NCBI GenBank assembly: GCA_019916065.1
Contig: CM034241.1
Span: 12,561,223 to 12,625,222, forward strand
Source: Vitellaria paradoxa
Lineage: Eukaryota; Streptophyta; Magnoliopsida; Ericales; Sapotaceae
Length of the DNA: 64,000 nt
Reading direction: 5' to 3'
In this document: piece by piece, positions 1 through 12,296 of the stretch
Position numbering within the stretch: position 1 is the first letter of the stretch
Layout of the letters: every line of letters starts with the position of its first letter
Notes under the pieces: generated by a model
Seen by the model: the letters and a program-made list of their open reading frames with translations, nothing else
What the model was told of the DNA's origin: nothing
Database searches by the model: none
Program-made: the position numbers and the translations under genes

Positions 1-2482
1 GAAGAGTTAAAAGAGCTATGGGAAGATGGAATAAATTCATATGACGCATTCACACAACAAAATTTCAAGTTACATGCTGCAGTTTTGTGGACAATTAGTG
101 ATTTTCCAGCATATGGCAACTTATCAGGATGGTCGACGAAAGGGAAGCTAGCTTGCCCATGCTGCCATAAACATACTTGTTCTACCTCTTTACGAAACAA
201 GTTACGTTACATGGATCATCGTCGTTTCTTGCCAATAAATCACACTTGGCAAAAAAATGAAAGGTCATTCAATGGAAAAGTTGAGGTCGACTTCTGCCAA
301 TTTTGTTAACGGGGGACGATATTCTTGATCAGTTGCATTCTTTTAATAATGTTACATTTGGGAAGGCTAGAAAGAGAAAGAAAAATGAGTTAAATATTGT
401 CTACAATTGGAAAAAGAAGAGCATCTTCTTCGAATTGCCTTATTGGAAAACTCTCTTATTGCGGCACAACCTTAATGTTATGCATATTGAAAGAAATGTG
501 TCTGATAATATACTAAACACAATAATGAATATAAAGGGGAAGACTAAAGACACTTTGAAGAGTCGTTATGATTTAGTGGACAAGAAAATCAGGCAAAATC
601 TCTATCCTCAGGTGGTCGGCAATAAAGTATTAATTCCAACTACATGCTGCGCACTATCCCAACTGAGAAGGAGATCGTTTGTAAATTTTTGGCAAGCTTA
701 AAAGTTCCTAATGGTTTCTCGTCAAACATATCTCGATGTGTGAATATTAATGGAAAACAAGTATCAGGTTTGAAGTGTCATGATCACCATATTTTTTTAC
801 AACTAATACTTCCACTTGCAATACGTGGACTATTACCTAAGAATGTATGTGAGCCACTAATTGAAATGAGCAAATTTTTCAAAAGCTTGTGCTCAAAGAC
901 ACTAGTAAGTGATGACTTAGATATACTTGAATCACAAATTGTGATCACACTATGTAAGCTTGAGACAATTTTTCCACCAGCTTTCTTTGACATTATGCTT
1001 CACTTACCAATTCACTTGGCAAGAGAAGCTAAGATTGCTAGACCAGTACAATATCGTTGGATGTATCCAATTGAGAGGTATGATTTGATCCCACAATATT
1101 TACCCAATTAAGATTTATGACTATGTCCCTTAATATTAGTGTTTTTAACTAGGTACCTATGAACACTTAAGTCTTATGTCCGCAATAAAGCTCGTCCAGA
1201 AGGATCCATTGCAGAAGGTTACATTACCAATGAATGCTTGACATTTTGTTCAAGATACTTACATGGAGATCGAACTAAATTCAATCAAGCACTGAGGAAT
1301 GATGATGAACTATCTAGCCAAAACGGATTGTCTATTTTTCACAAAAACAGTTCTGCGAAATCTGCTTTCAAGCCATATCATTTTAGTAATGAGGAATTTA
1401 ATCAAGCACGTGCATATGTACTTCAAAATTATGAAGAAGTTTGGCCATTCATTGAGTAAGACAAAACTAGTTTTTATGGAGTTTTTTTTTATATTAATAA
1501 TATCAAGCTAATAATATTAACAGGGAACATAAGAGCGAGATCATGACACAAGCATGTATTGGAGGGACACAATAAGGAGTTTCCTAGTTGGTTTTACAAG
1601 TGTGTTGGTGTTCGTACTCTCATTATTTAAACACTCTCATTAGTTGTAAAAATGATGGTATAATATTTATTAATATGGTTCATGATCATTTATTGAATGA
1701 CAGATTTCAAAACTACGAGCAGAAGGACGTGCAAGTGAGGACCTTTTAAATTGATCAATTGGTCCAATGAGAGTCGCTCATCAATATTCAACATATATTG
1801 TGAATGGTTTTAGATTCCATACAAAAGACCGCTCAATTGGAAAGAAAACTCAAAACAGTGGTGTTCTTGTTAAAGGAGATGATACATCTCCGGAAAGAGA
1901 ATATTATGGTGTTTTGGAATCCATTTTTGAGTTGTCATATGCAAGAGGTAATAAGGTCACTATTTTCAAGTGTCGTTGGTGGGACATGGCCTAAGTTGGA
2001 AGGGGTATAAGGTTGATAATTACGGGTACACAAGTGTGAATGTTCATGGAAGTCTTAGTAGTAATGAACAATTTGTACTGGCATCTCAAGCACAGCAAGT
2101 ATTTTATGTAGAAGATCTTGCAAATAATGATTGGCTTGTTGTGGTTAAAACAAATCCCCATGATCTTTACAATATGCCATTAGATGATGGACAAAACGTA
2201 GATGAGAGTGATATAGATTCTTTAGTAGATGGAGATGATGCTTACCAAAAAGAAGAGATCGAAAGAGCATTTTCTATGACTCCATTTTTAGAGAATGATG
2301 ACATCACAATCATGTTTACCCGAGATGATATTGAGCCTGACTTTCTTCCTGCCGCTGTAGTGAATGTGACAAGAAATGCAACATCTACAAATTTTACTGA
2401 TGATGATGATGATGTAGATAAGGCCGACGAACATGAACCTTCATCTGACAACTACACAAATGATGATTACAATACAACATGA
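1..2482 (+). pseudogene. TNP2-like CACTA transposase, C-terminal part, broken
   Basis: The reading frame is open from base 1 (frame 1), so the gene starts upstream. Order of domains: end of the Transposase_21/tnp2 domain (DFPAYGNLSGWSTKG near 100; FELPYWKTLLLRHNLNVMH near 430), DUF4218 (about 690-1240, QYRWMYPIERY) and DUF4216 (about 1760-2200, FRFHTKDR and WLVVVKTNPHDLY). Two short introns fit the conserved protein: 1078-1152 and about 1455-1522, both GT-AG. Breaks: frameshifts near 300, 645-655 and 1990; in-frame TGA at 1160-1162, which looks like a CGA-to-TGA change in a conserved Y-L-R-T-L-K context; and a TAA near 1747. The acidic C-terminus is rich in Asp. The family cuts and pastes CACTA ends together with TnpA. 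This copy cannot make a full protein. Confidence 0.88.
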
Positions 2483-3493
2483 AGCAGAATTCTAATGTTT
2501 AACTATTTAGTTATTTATTCTTTTATTTTTGGCCCCTCGTGATCTATGTAAAAAGAGTATTTCTAAATTATTTTATCTTATCATTATGATATTTACCATC
2601 AACTGTGTTAGATGCAAGTATTATGCATACTATTATTTATCTTTATTTATTTATTATTTTTTGCTTTTCCCAAATCACTTTGTTGACATGCCCATATCAT
2701 ATTGTATTCTATGCAAATGGACTATTAAGAATCAAAACATTGCTATAAAATGAGACTTCCTTCCCATGTTCTTAATGGAGGTACTTAGACGCTTTCCCTA
2801 TTGTGATTGCAATTCCATGCTTCGCGGTTTTATTCACCTGGGAGGTTGTTGCTTTTTTTACTATACTTGTGTGACTGATTTGGGATGTTCTTTTAATGGT
2901 GGCACTTATGTTTTTGCTATGTTAGAATGTGAGATCCCCCGTTAATGCTTGGTCACAATTTGCTGAGATAGTTCTTGTTTATTGGGGGGCTTGCTCAGCG
3001 ATGCCATTGATGTAATATTTTATTTCCTTAAGGCTATAATGTGCAGTTTTTTTTTTTTATAGTGCACTATCCTTTTATAATGTGCAATTTTTTATACTGC
3101 ACAATTTTTATAATGTGGTTATAATGTGCAGTTTTTTTTTTTTTATAATGTGCAGTTTTTGATAATGTGCAGTTTTTTTTTTTTATATTGTGCAGTTTTT
3201 TTATAATGTGCTGTTTTTTTTATATTGTGCAGTTTTTTTATACTGCACAATTTTTTAGATGGTTATAATGCGCAGTTTTTTTCAGTACTTTTTGCACAGT
3301 TTTTTTAATTCTGTGCAGATTTTTACTATATTTCTATGCAGTTTGTTTTTGTGTTCTATGCTGATTTTTTTGTAACTTTTGTGCAGTTTTTTGCTGTAAT
3401 TTTATGTGCTTTACTTGATTATGAACTATTCGGTTATGTTTCATTTTTTAATTTTTTAGTTTGTTTATAAACTAATATTTAGTTGTAACAGAA
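2483..3493. repeat. T-rich spacer with reiterated TGTGCAG-T(n) units
   Basis: This is non-coding spacer between the two CACTA genes. From about 3040 to 3410 a unit of the form ATAATGTGCAG followed by 6-12 T recurs about a dozen times in imperfect spacing, with a few copies in reverse sense (CTGCACAATTTT). The first half (2483-3030) shows no gene that I can support. Such arrays between TNP2 and TnpA may have regulatory or replication-slippage origins; that is inference. Confidence 0.6.
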
Positions 3494-5443
3494 TATGGTT
3501 GCGCGTGACAAAATTGGCGGATGCAGAAGTGGACGAGGAAATAGCAAGCGAATGTTTACATATGAGGTAACCTCACCCACACATAATATACGATCGCCAC
3601 AGTCCTAGTCACACCAAAGGAGAAATGTACAAAATGCGATCCAACGTCAACAAGAGCCACTAGAGACAAGATTACAACCACAACAAAGGAGAAATGTTGG
3701 GACTCCAATTCAGACAGCAGAGCCACATTTAGAGACACAACCCCAACAGTCTAGTCATCATAGCAGTGCAGGTAATTCTAAATGATATAACTTTGTTTTC
3801 GTACTCTACTAGATTTTCCTTTATTGAGATATAAAGGCACTATTTTTTATAACATAAAATTGTGTTATAACATTTATTTTTACAGCCTCTTGTACTGAAC
3901 CAAAAAAACATGTCAGAGGGAAATATAAATGTATGAAGGTTGATACGAAGACTAGAAATGAAAAGTTAGAAGTATACATTCCTGATGACATATTAAGGGC
4001 TGTGAGAGATAATGCAAGAGACGTTGTCAATTACTGTGGCTACATTGTTCGAAATGTTGCTCCATTATTTGTTAAAAAGAAAATAGTGAGAAAGAAATGG
4101 TAAAAGTATATGCAAGCTAGGGTGATGTTGTAAACACTACGGGCGAGCAAATGTGGATCCAAGTGAAGGTAATAAATTCATAAACCTTTAAAATTAAAAA
4201 AAGAATTGATTATTTACTATTTCACTTTTACTTTAAATTTTTGAATAATTTTAGGTTCTCCTATGCTAGGAAAAATTTAACGTTCCATTTGGACATGAAA
4301 ACAGATTTCATGGGTTTGTACTAAGTACTTTGAAATGCCTGTATCGATATTGGAAGAGTCAGTTGTAACAGATATATAAGAAGTTTAAAACAGATGAGGA
4401 GATGTTGGCTAACATTCCTACAGATGTAAATTTTGAAGATTGGGAGCTCTTAATTCAACACTTTGGATCAGACAAATTTCAGGTTTTAATGAAAAACAAT
4501 TGAAATTTAACATGGTATTGTCATTAATTTAGAACTAGACTATTTGATGACGTATGCGTGACATTTAAATGTTTACATTACAGAAAGTGAGCAAAAGAAA
4601 CATAGCAAATAGATCTAAGCTAGTGACTAAGCATACTTGTGGTGCAAGGTCTTTTGCTGAAGTTGAAGAGTCAACGGTAATTTTTTTATCTTAATTTCCT
4701 TTGAATTTATTAAATACAGTTAGAATTTTTAATTATATATTATCATGTGAACCTGATAATGGCTTACTACTTAACATGATTAATTTTTATTTTTTTATTA
4801 TTTTTGTTTTTTTGAAAAGAGATCCACTCACTAGAGATAAAGCACCGCCAGATGAAGTTTGGCTACTCCAACACACTAAGAAGGATAAAAAAGGAAATTT
4901 ACAATGGTCTGATCCGAAATCTAGAGAAGTTCATGAAAGAATAAATGAATAATATTACACTTTACTTAATTTTGTGTCTAGTGTTAGATTTTGATATTGT
5001 TGAACTAACTTTATAGTAATTATAATGTAGGAAAAGCTTCTTGATCTTGTCACGCAACAACTAGAAGACCAAGAATCTCAGGTGACCCATGACGAGATGT
5101 TGTTGCAAGTTCTTGGTGACAAGCCTAGTTATTTTCGTGGAAAAGGTACAGGAAAAAAAGCACCAAGTAAGAGGGGGAGGTTCCAAGATAATATACAAGA
5201 AGAAGTACAAAGGGTTGTGGAGTCGGCTAAGGAAAAAATAATTGCTGACATACGTGCTGATGTTGAAAATATTAGAGGGGAGATGAGAGCTAATGCCAAT
5301 GAGGATATACATGCTGAGCTTATAGTTGAACTTAGACTGCAGATAGAAGAACAACTCAAGGTAGATATTCGAGCTCAAATGCAAAGTGAATTCAATGTAA
5401 TGTTTCAAGAACGAATGGCAGCCTTTTTTAGCTCCATGTCCTA
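3494..5443 (+). pseudogene. TnpA-like protein of CACTA element (Transposase_24, Ptta/En/Spm family)
   Basis: A multi-exon relic begins with an ATG at 3494 in a GRGNSKR-type basic start. Recognisable exons are about 3494-3567, an exon around 3885-4100 (YIPDDILRAVRDNARDVVN), about 4262-4480 (DEEMLANIPTDVNFEDWEL), about 4584-4675, about 4815-4952 (PPDEVWLLQHTKKD) and 5032-5443, which ends in a coiled-coil-like stretch rich in Glu, Arg and Ala (EKIIADIRADVENI) and a TAA-type stop. This is the domain order of plant Transposase_24 proteins, the second protein of CACTA elements, which binds subterminal repeats. At least one in-frame TAA near 4368 (after a serine-glutamine-leucine) breaks it. Exon edges are my estimates. 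Confidence 0.8.
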
Positions 5444-5929
5444 ATCAAGACCATCACATTCCGTAGACTCAAATAGGGTAAGAGTTAATTCTACTTTTCT
5501 GTTTTCTAATCTGAAAAAATTATAATTTCACTTACGTTAGAATTAAGCATGCTAAATATAAAACATTCTGGATACTAATTTTTCCTTTTGTATGTTAATT
5601 TTTTTTTTACAAGATACTTGATGATATTGACTGTTTGGGGTGCTTCTGGCAACTTTAGGATATTTAGATACAATTTTTTTCTCTTATGCCTTAACCATTA
5701 ATTGTAGTACACTAAAGACAAATACATCAGAATACTGTAAAATTTTTTATTGAATATTATTATGACAAATTTATGGATTAGAGACTTCTAAATTTTTACG
5801 TAACATATGCATTTTATTTACTTAAATTTCTTTGTTGAAAGTTATTTACTAGCTATAGGTAACTTTAAATGTGAAAATTTTAAATTATGAAATTTAAATG
5901 TAAAATTACAAATTACTTATAATGATAGG

Positions 5930-6482
5930 TAAAGAAAATTGTCACAAAAAAATAAAAAATAAAAAACATAAAACATAAAAAAATGATAAAGTGACGACAA
6001 AATAGTTGTCACAAAAAACATAATATTTGTGACAACAAAATCATCCGTCACTATTATATAATTTAGTAACAAGATATAATGGTGTCACTAATAATGTTTT
6101 CTGTGATAATGCAATCACTTGTAACTGTTACACACTTTTAGTAACAAAATATATCGTCACCATAAGAATAATTTTTTTAATTTTGAAAAAATAGAAAAAA
6201 TCTATAGTGACAACTTTATAGGATTTTATGAAAAAATTTTGCGTCAGTAAATATATCAATTAGTGACGGGTTTAGTCGTCACAAAAAATAATCCTTTTGT
6301 GACGAAATGTGCTTGTCACTAAAAGATAAGTTTTAGTGACAACAACAAATTGTCATCACATTAGGTTTCAGCAACAGGACTATAAGCAACAACATTTAGT
6401 CGTCATTAAAAGGTTTTTGTGACAAAGGTCATACTTTCAATGACAACTTTTGTTGTTACTACAAGCACAATTTCTTGTAGTG
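5930..6482 (+). repeat. CACTA subterminal repeats and right terminal inverted repeat
   Basis: Short words such as GTGACGACAAAATAG, TTGTCACAAAA, TAGTGACGGG and TCGTCACAAAA recur in both orientations every 20-40 bases up to the terminus TTTCTTGTAGTG (6471-6482). This fits the TnpA-binding subterminal region of CACTA elements. The stretch 5444-5930 between the last exon and this array is AT-rich and I see no gene in it. Confidence 0.82.
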
Positions 6483-7000
6483 TTAGCACACACACACTCT
6501 AATGCATAGGCAGACTTCTCACTACACTTACACACATGAGCTAGGCTCAGGTGTCTTGCATTTCGTACATCATTTGCATGTATGGTTTGTATGCAATGAT
6601 AATTATAAATCGGGATATTATATTGTGAGATCACGACTGCAAATAGTGGAAAAGGACTCTGGATATCCCTAGATATCCAAGCATAACGGTTTTTCATACG
6701 TAGCTGAACCCTTGAACCCACTTTCTCTGATTACATAAAGTGGTCAAGGGTCATCAAATAGGGCCATTTATCATGATTTCAAAAACATAAATCAATACAC
6801 TTTTAAACTTAATAAAAACTCGGGTTTCCTGACACACCCATTTTGAAAGTGTTGAGTGGTGATTCCTAGTCTGTAATTAAGGCCTTGTTTCAAAACAAAA
6901 CTATATTTTTTAATCATTTGAATGATCTCAGATACACCAAGTCGTAATAAAGACTCACGACCTGCGCCGTTTAGTTCGACATACAGATCCAGTCACTACA
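6483..7000 (+). repeat. Fragment of a long LTR, related to 49500-50100
   Basis: This region is clearly similar by eye to 49,510-50,090: a run of CA, then CTCACTACACTTACACAC, ATATTATATTGTGAGATCAC, GGATATCCCT, GTCAAGGGTCAT, CCCATTTTGAAAGTGT and CGTAATAAAGACTCACGAC occur in the same order in both. It has no coding potential. The CACTA element ends exactly where the similarity begins, so the transposon probably landed in an LTR fragment of the TAT/Ogre-like family seen at 45.8-50.2 kb. Confidence 0.65.
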
Positions 7001-7577
7001 TATTTAGAGGAAAAAAAAAAACACACTCAGCATATAATTTGCAATTTTAAAAAAATAGACATAAACTTGAATGGCCTGAAGGAGTGTCCTTTTGGTTGAA
7101 AGGGGGGTTTACATGACTATTTATATTCCAAAAATGGGATTTATAACATGATTTACTTCTACAAAGTTATGAGAATTTTAAGGAATTCATTAAAAAAATA
7201 GAGCACATGCAAAGGGATAATAGACAAGCAAAAAGAATGATGGCCAAGCAAACAACATAAAAAATATTGAAAGTTAACAATAATTAGACCAAACACAAAG
7301 GAATAATTAGTTAGCTATGCAACTCAAGAAAGCTCTGTTGAATGAATAACCTTATTTTCTTAGCATTTTTGTGGTTTGGACTGCAAAAATTTTTAAACTA
7401 ATTTACAAAAGATCTCATCTCAATCCATCATGAGAAAGTCACAAAAAATATGGCCTTATTTTATATTTTACAACCATGAAAAAACATGAGTTTGATGAGG
7501 GTTCTATTCATATTCTATAACTTTCCTAATATTCCTTGAAGATGGTCTTACTGCAAGAAACTCAACAAATATATCAC
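7001..7577. other. AT-rich intergenic DNA, nothing recognised
   Basis: I see no gene, RNA or clear mobile element here, only A/T runs. Confidence 0.5.
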
Positions 7578-7908
7578 ACTTTGTATTATAACAACAAATT
7601 ATTGGTATTTTGTGTATGGACGTAACACATACAAGCATACTGGACAAAGACACAAAATATATATATATATATAGAGTAAAATTAAAATTGGCTAAATGGA
7701 ATTCATTAGTAAATTTTCTTTGTTGATCACTTCTAATATTGACTTTGTATTATAACATCAAATTGTTGGTACCTTGTGTATGTACCACATATATAAGCAC
7801 ACTAGACCGAGACTACATATATATATTTATATAAATAATAAAATTAAAATTGGATAAAATGGAATTCATTAGTCAATTTTCTTTATTGATCACTTCCATT
7901 TTCCTTCG
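7578..7908. repeat. Two tandem copies of a ~164-bp unit
   Basis: ACTTTGTATTATAACA begins at 7578 and again at 7742. Each copy then has a TA-rich run, AAAATTAAAATTGG, TGGAATTCATTAGT and TTGATCACTTC in the same order. The copies have diverged moderately. There is no coding potential. Confidence 0.75.
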
Positions 7909-8384
7909 TAAGTTTCTTTTTTTTTTTTTCTTACTATTTATATTATATAGCTAAACAAAGTAAAAAAAAAAAAAAAGATAGAAAATAAATCACACACATT
8001 GTAAAACTATTAAAGTTAAAAAATTACTTGGGAATGGTAATAGAGGGTTAAATTAAAAAAATAAGTTATAATTGCTCAACAGTGAGCATGGCAAACAACT
8101 AAATGCCTTTTAAGAAAAATGAAACATAAATAATTAACAAGCAATCATATTAGTTCCAACAATAAATATTAGATGCATTTGCTTTAGAATACCATGCCTA
8201 ACTATTTCACTCTATTACAATGTATGAATAAATGATAACCGATTAAGTATCTTGAAATGTTTGTTAATTTTATGAAATAATCAGAGTCTCGTTTCAGTAG
8301 GCATAAACCTTTGTATAGTTTGCTTGTAAAAGATAAATAAATGAATAAACTTGTATAGTTCACTTGTATATCTTTATTATTTGG

Positions 8385-8466
8385 TAAATTGAATAAACTC
8401 ATAGCCAAATTGAATAAACTCTTTATTTCAAAATTGAATAAACTCTTCAATTATGAATAAACTCTT
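8385..8466. repeat. Short tandem repeat with core TTGAATAAACTC
   Basis: The core TGAATAAACTC occurs about four times within 80 bases with 6-15-base spacers (8389, 8412, 8439 and 8453 approximately). The surrounding 7909-9100 is AT-rich and shows no gene. Confidence 0.6.
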
Positions 8467-9105
8467 CAACAGAAAGATGCATCAAAACATCAAACATCTA
8501 AAAATGATCAAACATGTCCGCTATACCTCCGAAATATCCTAATTCAATTCCTCATGAAAGATATTTGAATCTCCAAATCTAAAAATCAATAAACCTCACA
8601 ATTAATGCCTTTTTCTAAGGAAAGAGTTTAAAGGTTGCACATATGATGAATAATCTATCAAATTAAGGAAAAAAAAAGATTCATTTTGCTAGGAAGGGGA
8701 AGATGTCATATTTGATTCCAAGCTTTTTTACAGAGTCCATCATTAAAATTGGATGGACTTCTCCTAAGAAACATAAACACTCCATTTGGAAACATTTAAC
8801 TATTAGAATTGATTTCATTTTAAAATAAAAAGTTGATTTAATTTGATTTGATTTGATTTGATAAATAAAATTTTGTGTTTGGAACATATTTTGAATTTAA
8901 GAATTGAATTGATTTAATTTAAGTGAAATCCCAAGTTTGACCTTGTGAATAGAAAGTAAAATATATATATATATATATATATGATAAATATGATATAAGA
9001 GAATGAATTTATTCACTTACTTAAATTACTTAGAAAAATAATGAATTCTCATCAAATCCTATTATTTTGGATTGGATTTCAAACTCTATAGAAATTCCAA
9101 AAATT

Positions 9106-9515
9106 TTTTTTTTTTGAAAGGTAAAAGTAATATATTAATCAAAAAATTAGAAGTTCATGTACAAATACACAGGGGCATACCCCTGGACAAATCAATCACC
9201 AATCACTCCTACAAATATGAGCATGAAAAACCCCAAGTGAAAAAATAGCAAACAAAAACTCGGGTAATATCCCAACTCTCAACATCAATGCACTCTCTGA
9301 CATAGAATCAAGAGAAACACCAACAAACTATTCAATAATAGATTGAGGAAGATTCCACTGGTGAAGAAGAAGGCAATTCTGATTCGTTTTTGGAAACCCC
9401 GAACAATCTATAAGCTGCAACCTTACCAAATCCTTGATGGAACTAAGGAGGGTCACCTCATCTTGGAACTGCTGTTCATATTGTCTCCTATTTCTTTCCC
9501 GCCAAATCACGTAAA
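9106..9515 (-). mobile_element. 5'-truncated LINE (L1-type), 3' end only
   Basis: On the minus strand a short frame reads VYVIWRERNRR, typical of the extreme C-terminus of plant L1 reverse transcriptases. It is followed by a non-coding tail ending in TTACTTTTACCTTTC and a poly(A) (poly-T at 9104-9115 on the plus strand). The word CCAAAAATT occurs on both sides (9097-9105 and 9516-9524) and is the likely target-site duplication. About 410 bp of a multi-kilobase element are left, so it was dead on arrival. Confidence 0.72.
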
Positions 9516-9524
9516 CCAAAAATT

Positions 9525-12014
9525 CTAAAATTTAAGTTATAAAATAAAATCAAATCCAACTCATAAAATTTTATTTTAGTTTCAAACATAATAATTGATG
9601 AGAATTGATAAGAATTCTTATTAAATGAAATCAAATCCCATCAAATTCATCATTCCAAACGAAGTGAAAAAGATTTCATGGTGAAAATCCCAGTGTTTGT
9701 ATAAGTCCATATGAATTTGTCTAACTATTAATGCAAGCCTATAAATATTACAAATTAGCTAGGGGTGGATTACAAATTTTATTCCACTAATAGCACAAAC
9801 AAGTACACTTTTACATTAAAATTATATTATAAAACAGTTATATTAATTGATGAGTAGATATTGCAAACTCAAGTACATGATTCAAAGGTTTCTACATAAT
9901 GTAGGGGATTGGACCTTCAACTACTTTTCCTCTACCAATGTTTGGAACAAAACCTAATTTAATTACTCATGAAAGATATACAAGTCTTGAAATCTAAAAA
10001 TCAATAAACAAACAGAAATAGATAGACAAAGTAATTGGGTATCACCTGCTATAAGAATATGGAAATTGACTTTTATCTCTCTGCCTTCTCTTGCTATACC
10101 TGTGCCCCGTCAACGAAGGCAATCGATAATATCTTCATCTATATGATAGCAATCTCAATAAATCTTTATCCTTCGCCATTTATCTGCCACCACCACGATT
10201 GATTACTCAACACAAACAATATCTCCTGCAAATCAAAGACCATATTAGGATCCCTCTATTTCCATTGATTAACAGTCCCTAAAAATTTTTTCTGGAAAAT
10301 ATATTTTTTTTCATTTATGTGGAGTGTATCTTTAGAATCATTAGTTTAACTTTCTAGGAAAGATTTTTCCTAACTTATTTTGCTTATAATGGGATTTACC
10401 TCTAAATTTCACAGATCTGTATGAGACGATCTAATTCAATAAGGTGACAGAATCCAAACCCCTAAAAGGAGTCAGAAACGATAAATTAAAAGTCTGATGT
10501 TTATTATGGGTGGCAATGGAGAATTTGAAAGATTTTTTTTTTTTTTTTTTTGGTAACTAAAGGGATTTGAAAGATGAAGATGAGATTTGAGGAATTTAGA
10601 ACTTCCAATAATCAAGGAACATATGAAGGTGCAAACCAACCGAGTCAAACGAATCTATAAGGCCTAGCTTCACTAGCGATCTTATGCAAAAATACGATAG
10701 GCTTAATAATTATAGAGACATATTGGGAGTGAACCATGGCAGGAGAAGAAAGTCTAAGAGCTATAGTTATAGTTACAGTTATAGAAGATGACAAGAAGCT
10801 TCAACGTTTCAAGATGAGGGATTTTGGGGACAACGAAAGGGGCTTTTAGTTTATGACAAATGGTGAAATTGAATTTGTATAAAAATAAAGGGGTATAACG
10901 GTCCAAATAAAGTTTTTCATAGATTCAAAGTTTTTATAGCAGTAATATATAAATATAGATATAAATATAAATTGGAAGACAATCCTTTCACTACTATAAG
11001 ATTTACTAGATTTGAACAAATACTTTATATTAATTTTACTTATTCTTATATAGCATGCTTAGACTTTTTGGACCACTACGAATCACAGCAATTATACTTT
11101 ATTTTACTACTTTATTTTAATGTGACCTAATTTGTTATTTAAATCAATTAACATTTAGTTTTTCAAAATTAAATAATTTAGGAAAAATATGGATAGCTCA
11201 TATTTGGCTGACTTTGGTTTTAAGTCTATACTAATAACTGTTTATTATTAACACAATAAATATATATTACCTAAAATTAGGCTTCGGTTTAATAGTTAGA
11301 ATTTTTGCACTAACATGAATCACCAATAACTTTATTTTATTTTATTTTAATATTTATTTTGGATTAACTATTTAGTTATTTAAATTTATTAAGCATTTGG
11401 ACTTCAAAGTCAAACCAATTTAAGAAAATATATAACTCATGTTTACACAAATTTTGTTTATATAAATAACTGTAAATTATTAACTTACAAATAAAAATTT
11501 ATTTTTTTAATACCATTGAAGATGTAAGTAATTATAAGAAGTTTAAAAATGTTATAGGAAGAAAAAAAATCACCAAACTAAGAATTTATAAATTTTAAAA
11601 ACTCACCATTACCTTAGTATTTGCTTTTTTAGGGACCATTCGGAGCACAATAAATTTCTAAAAAATTTTTACAAAATTTTTTTCACTTCAAGCTAACATA
11701 AACCTCTACAAATCTCTATAAATTCCTATAAATCTTAATAATCTATATAATTCTAATAAATCTCTACAAATTCGAACAAATTTACCTAGATCTTTAAAAA
11801 ATTTTGTATAAAATATCAAAATTCTCTGCCAAAATTCGTATCAAACAGCAATATTTATCTCTATCTTTTCATAGTTTCTTTATGTACTTCAAATACTAAA
11901 AGTAAATAAAATTACATTTTATCTCAATTTTTATAACTCTACCCATAATAATACAGAAGAAAAGATGATTAATAACAAATTTAGTTTATAAGATTATTAA
12001 TAAAATAAAAATTT
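9525..12014. other. Intergenic region upstream of the SNARE gene
   Basis: Mostly AT-rich. I see no open reading frame with family resemblance, no RNA gene and no clear element boundary. 10,040-10,860 is less AT-rich and may be old genic or transposon debris. 11,630-11,850 (CATTCGGAGC near the left, TATCAAACAG near the right) may be a decayed short terminal-inverted-repeat element. Confidence 0.4.
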
Positions 12015-12159
12015 AGGGGGTATTTAGTTTACCAAACTGCACTAAAAATTATAAAAAATATTAATTTTTTTCAATCAAATTTTACCTACATATCACTTTT
12101 ACCATTAATTTTTGTATTTTCCTTATATATATATTTTTCCGCTATCCAAACACTCCCCT
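12015..12159. mobile_element. MITE-like short element just upstream of the SNARE gene
   Basis: GGGGGTATTTAG at the left and CCAAACACTCCCC at the right are roughly inverted, enclosing about 145 bp of AT-rich non-coding DNA; both edges abut TA. It lies within about 130 bp of the CT-rich leader of the downstream gene. Boundaries and family are uncertain. Confidence 0.4.
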
Positions 12160-12275
12160 AGAAAAGAAACGACGTAATTGCCATCCGAAGTTTGCGAAAC
12201 AACCGTAGAAGTTACCGGTGTCCGCTGTTGGAAAGAACATTTCAGCTTTCTGTCACTTCAAAGGTACAACCCTCC

Positions 12276-12296
12276 CCTCTCTCTCTCTCTCTCTCT
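12276..12296 (+). repeat. (CT)n microsatellite in the SNARE gene leader
   Basis: This is a pure CT run of about 20 bases, 315 bases before the start codon. CT tracts are common in plant 5' leaders and core promoters, and the position suggests that transcription starts near 12.2 kb. The leader may also hold an intron ending at TTTTGCAG just before 12,561; that is inference. Confidence 0.65.

Larger units (their letters stand above)
1..6482 (+). mobile_element. CACTA (En/Spm) DNA transposon, 3' portion, degenerate
   Basis: The left end lies outside the window. Seen here are a TNP2-type transposase relic (1-2482), a T-rich spacer (2483-3490), a TnpA-like relic (3494-5443), a non-coding tail with many short direct and inverted GTGAC/GTCAC words (about 5930-6470), and a right terminus TTTCTTGTAGTG ending at 6482. 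That terminus is the reverse complement of CACTACAAGAAA, the terminal sequence expected of plant CACTA elements. The three bases after it are TTA; the matching left duplication cannot be checked. Both genes carry stops and frameshifts, so the element is probably not autonomous. Confidence 0.88.

Noticed and set aside
5061..5408. 115-codon minus-strand frame
   Set aside because: It is the shadow of the last exon of the TnpA-like gene, whose plus-strand translation matches Transposase_24.
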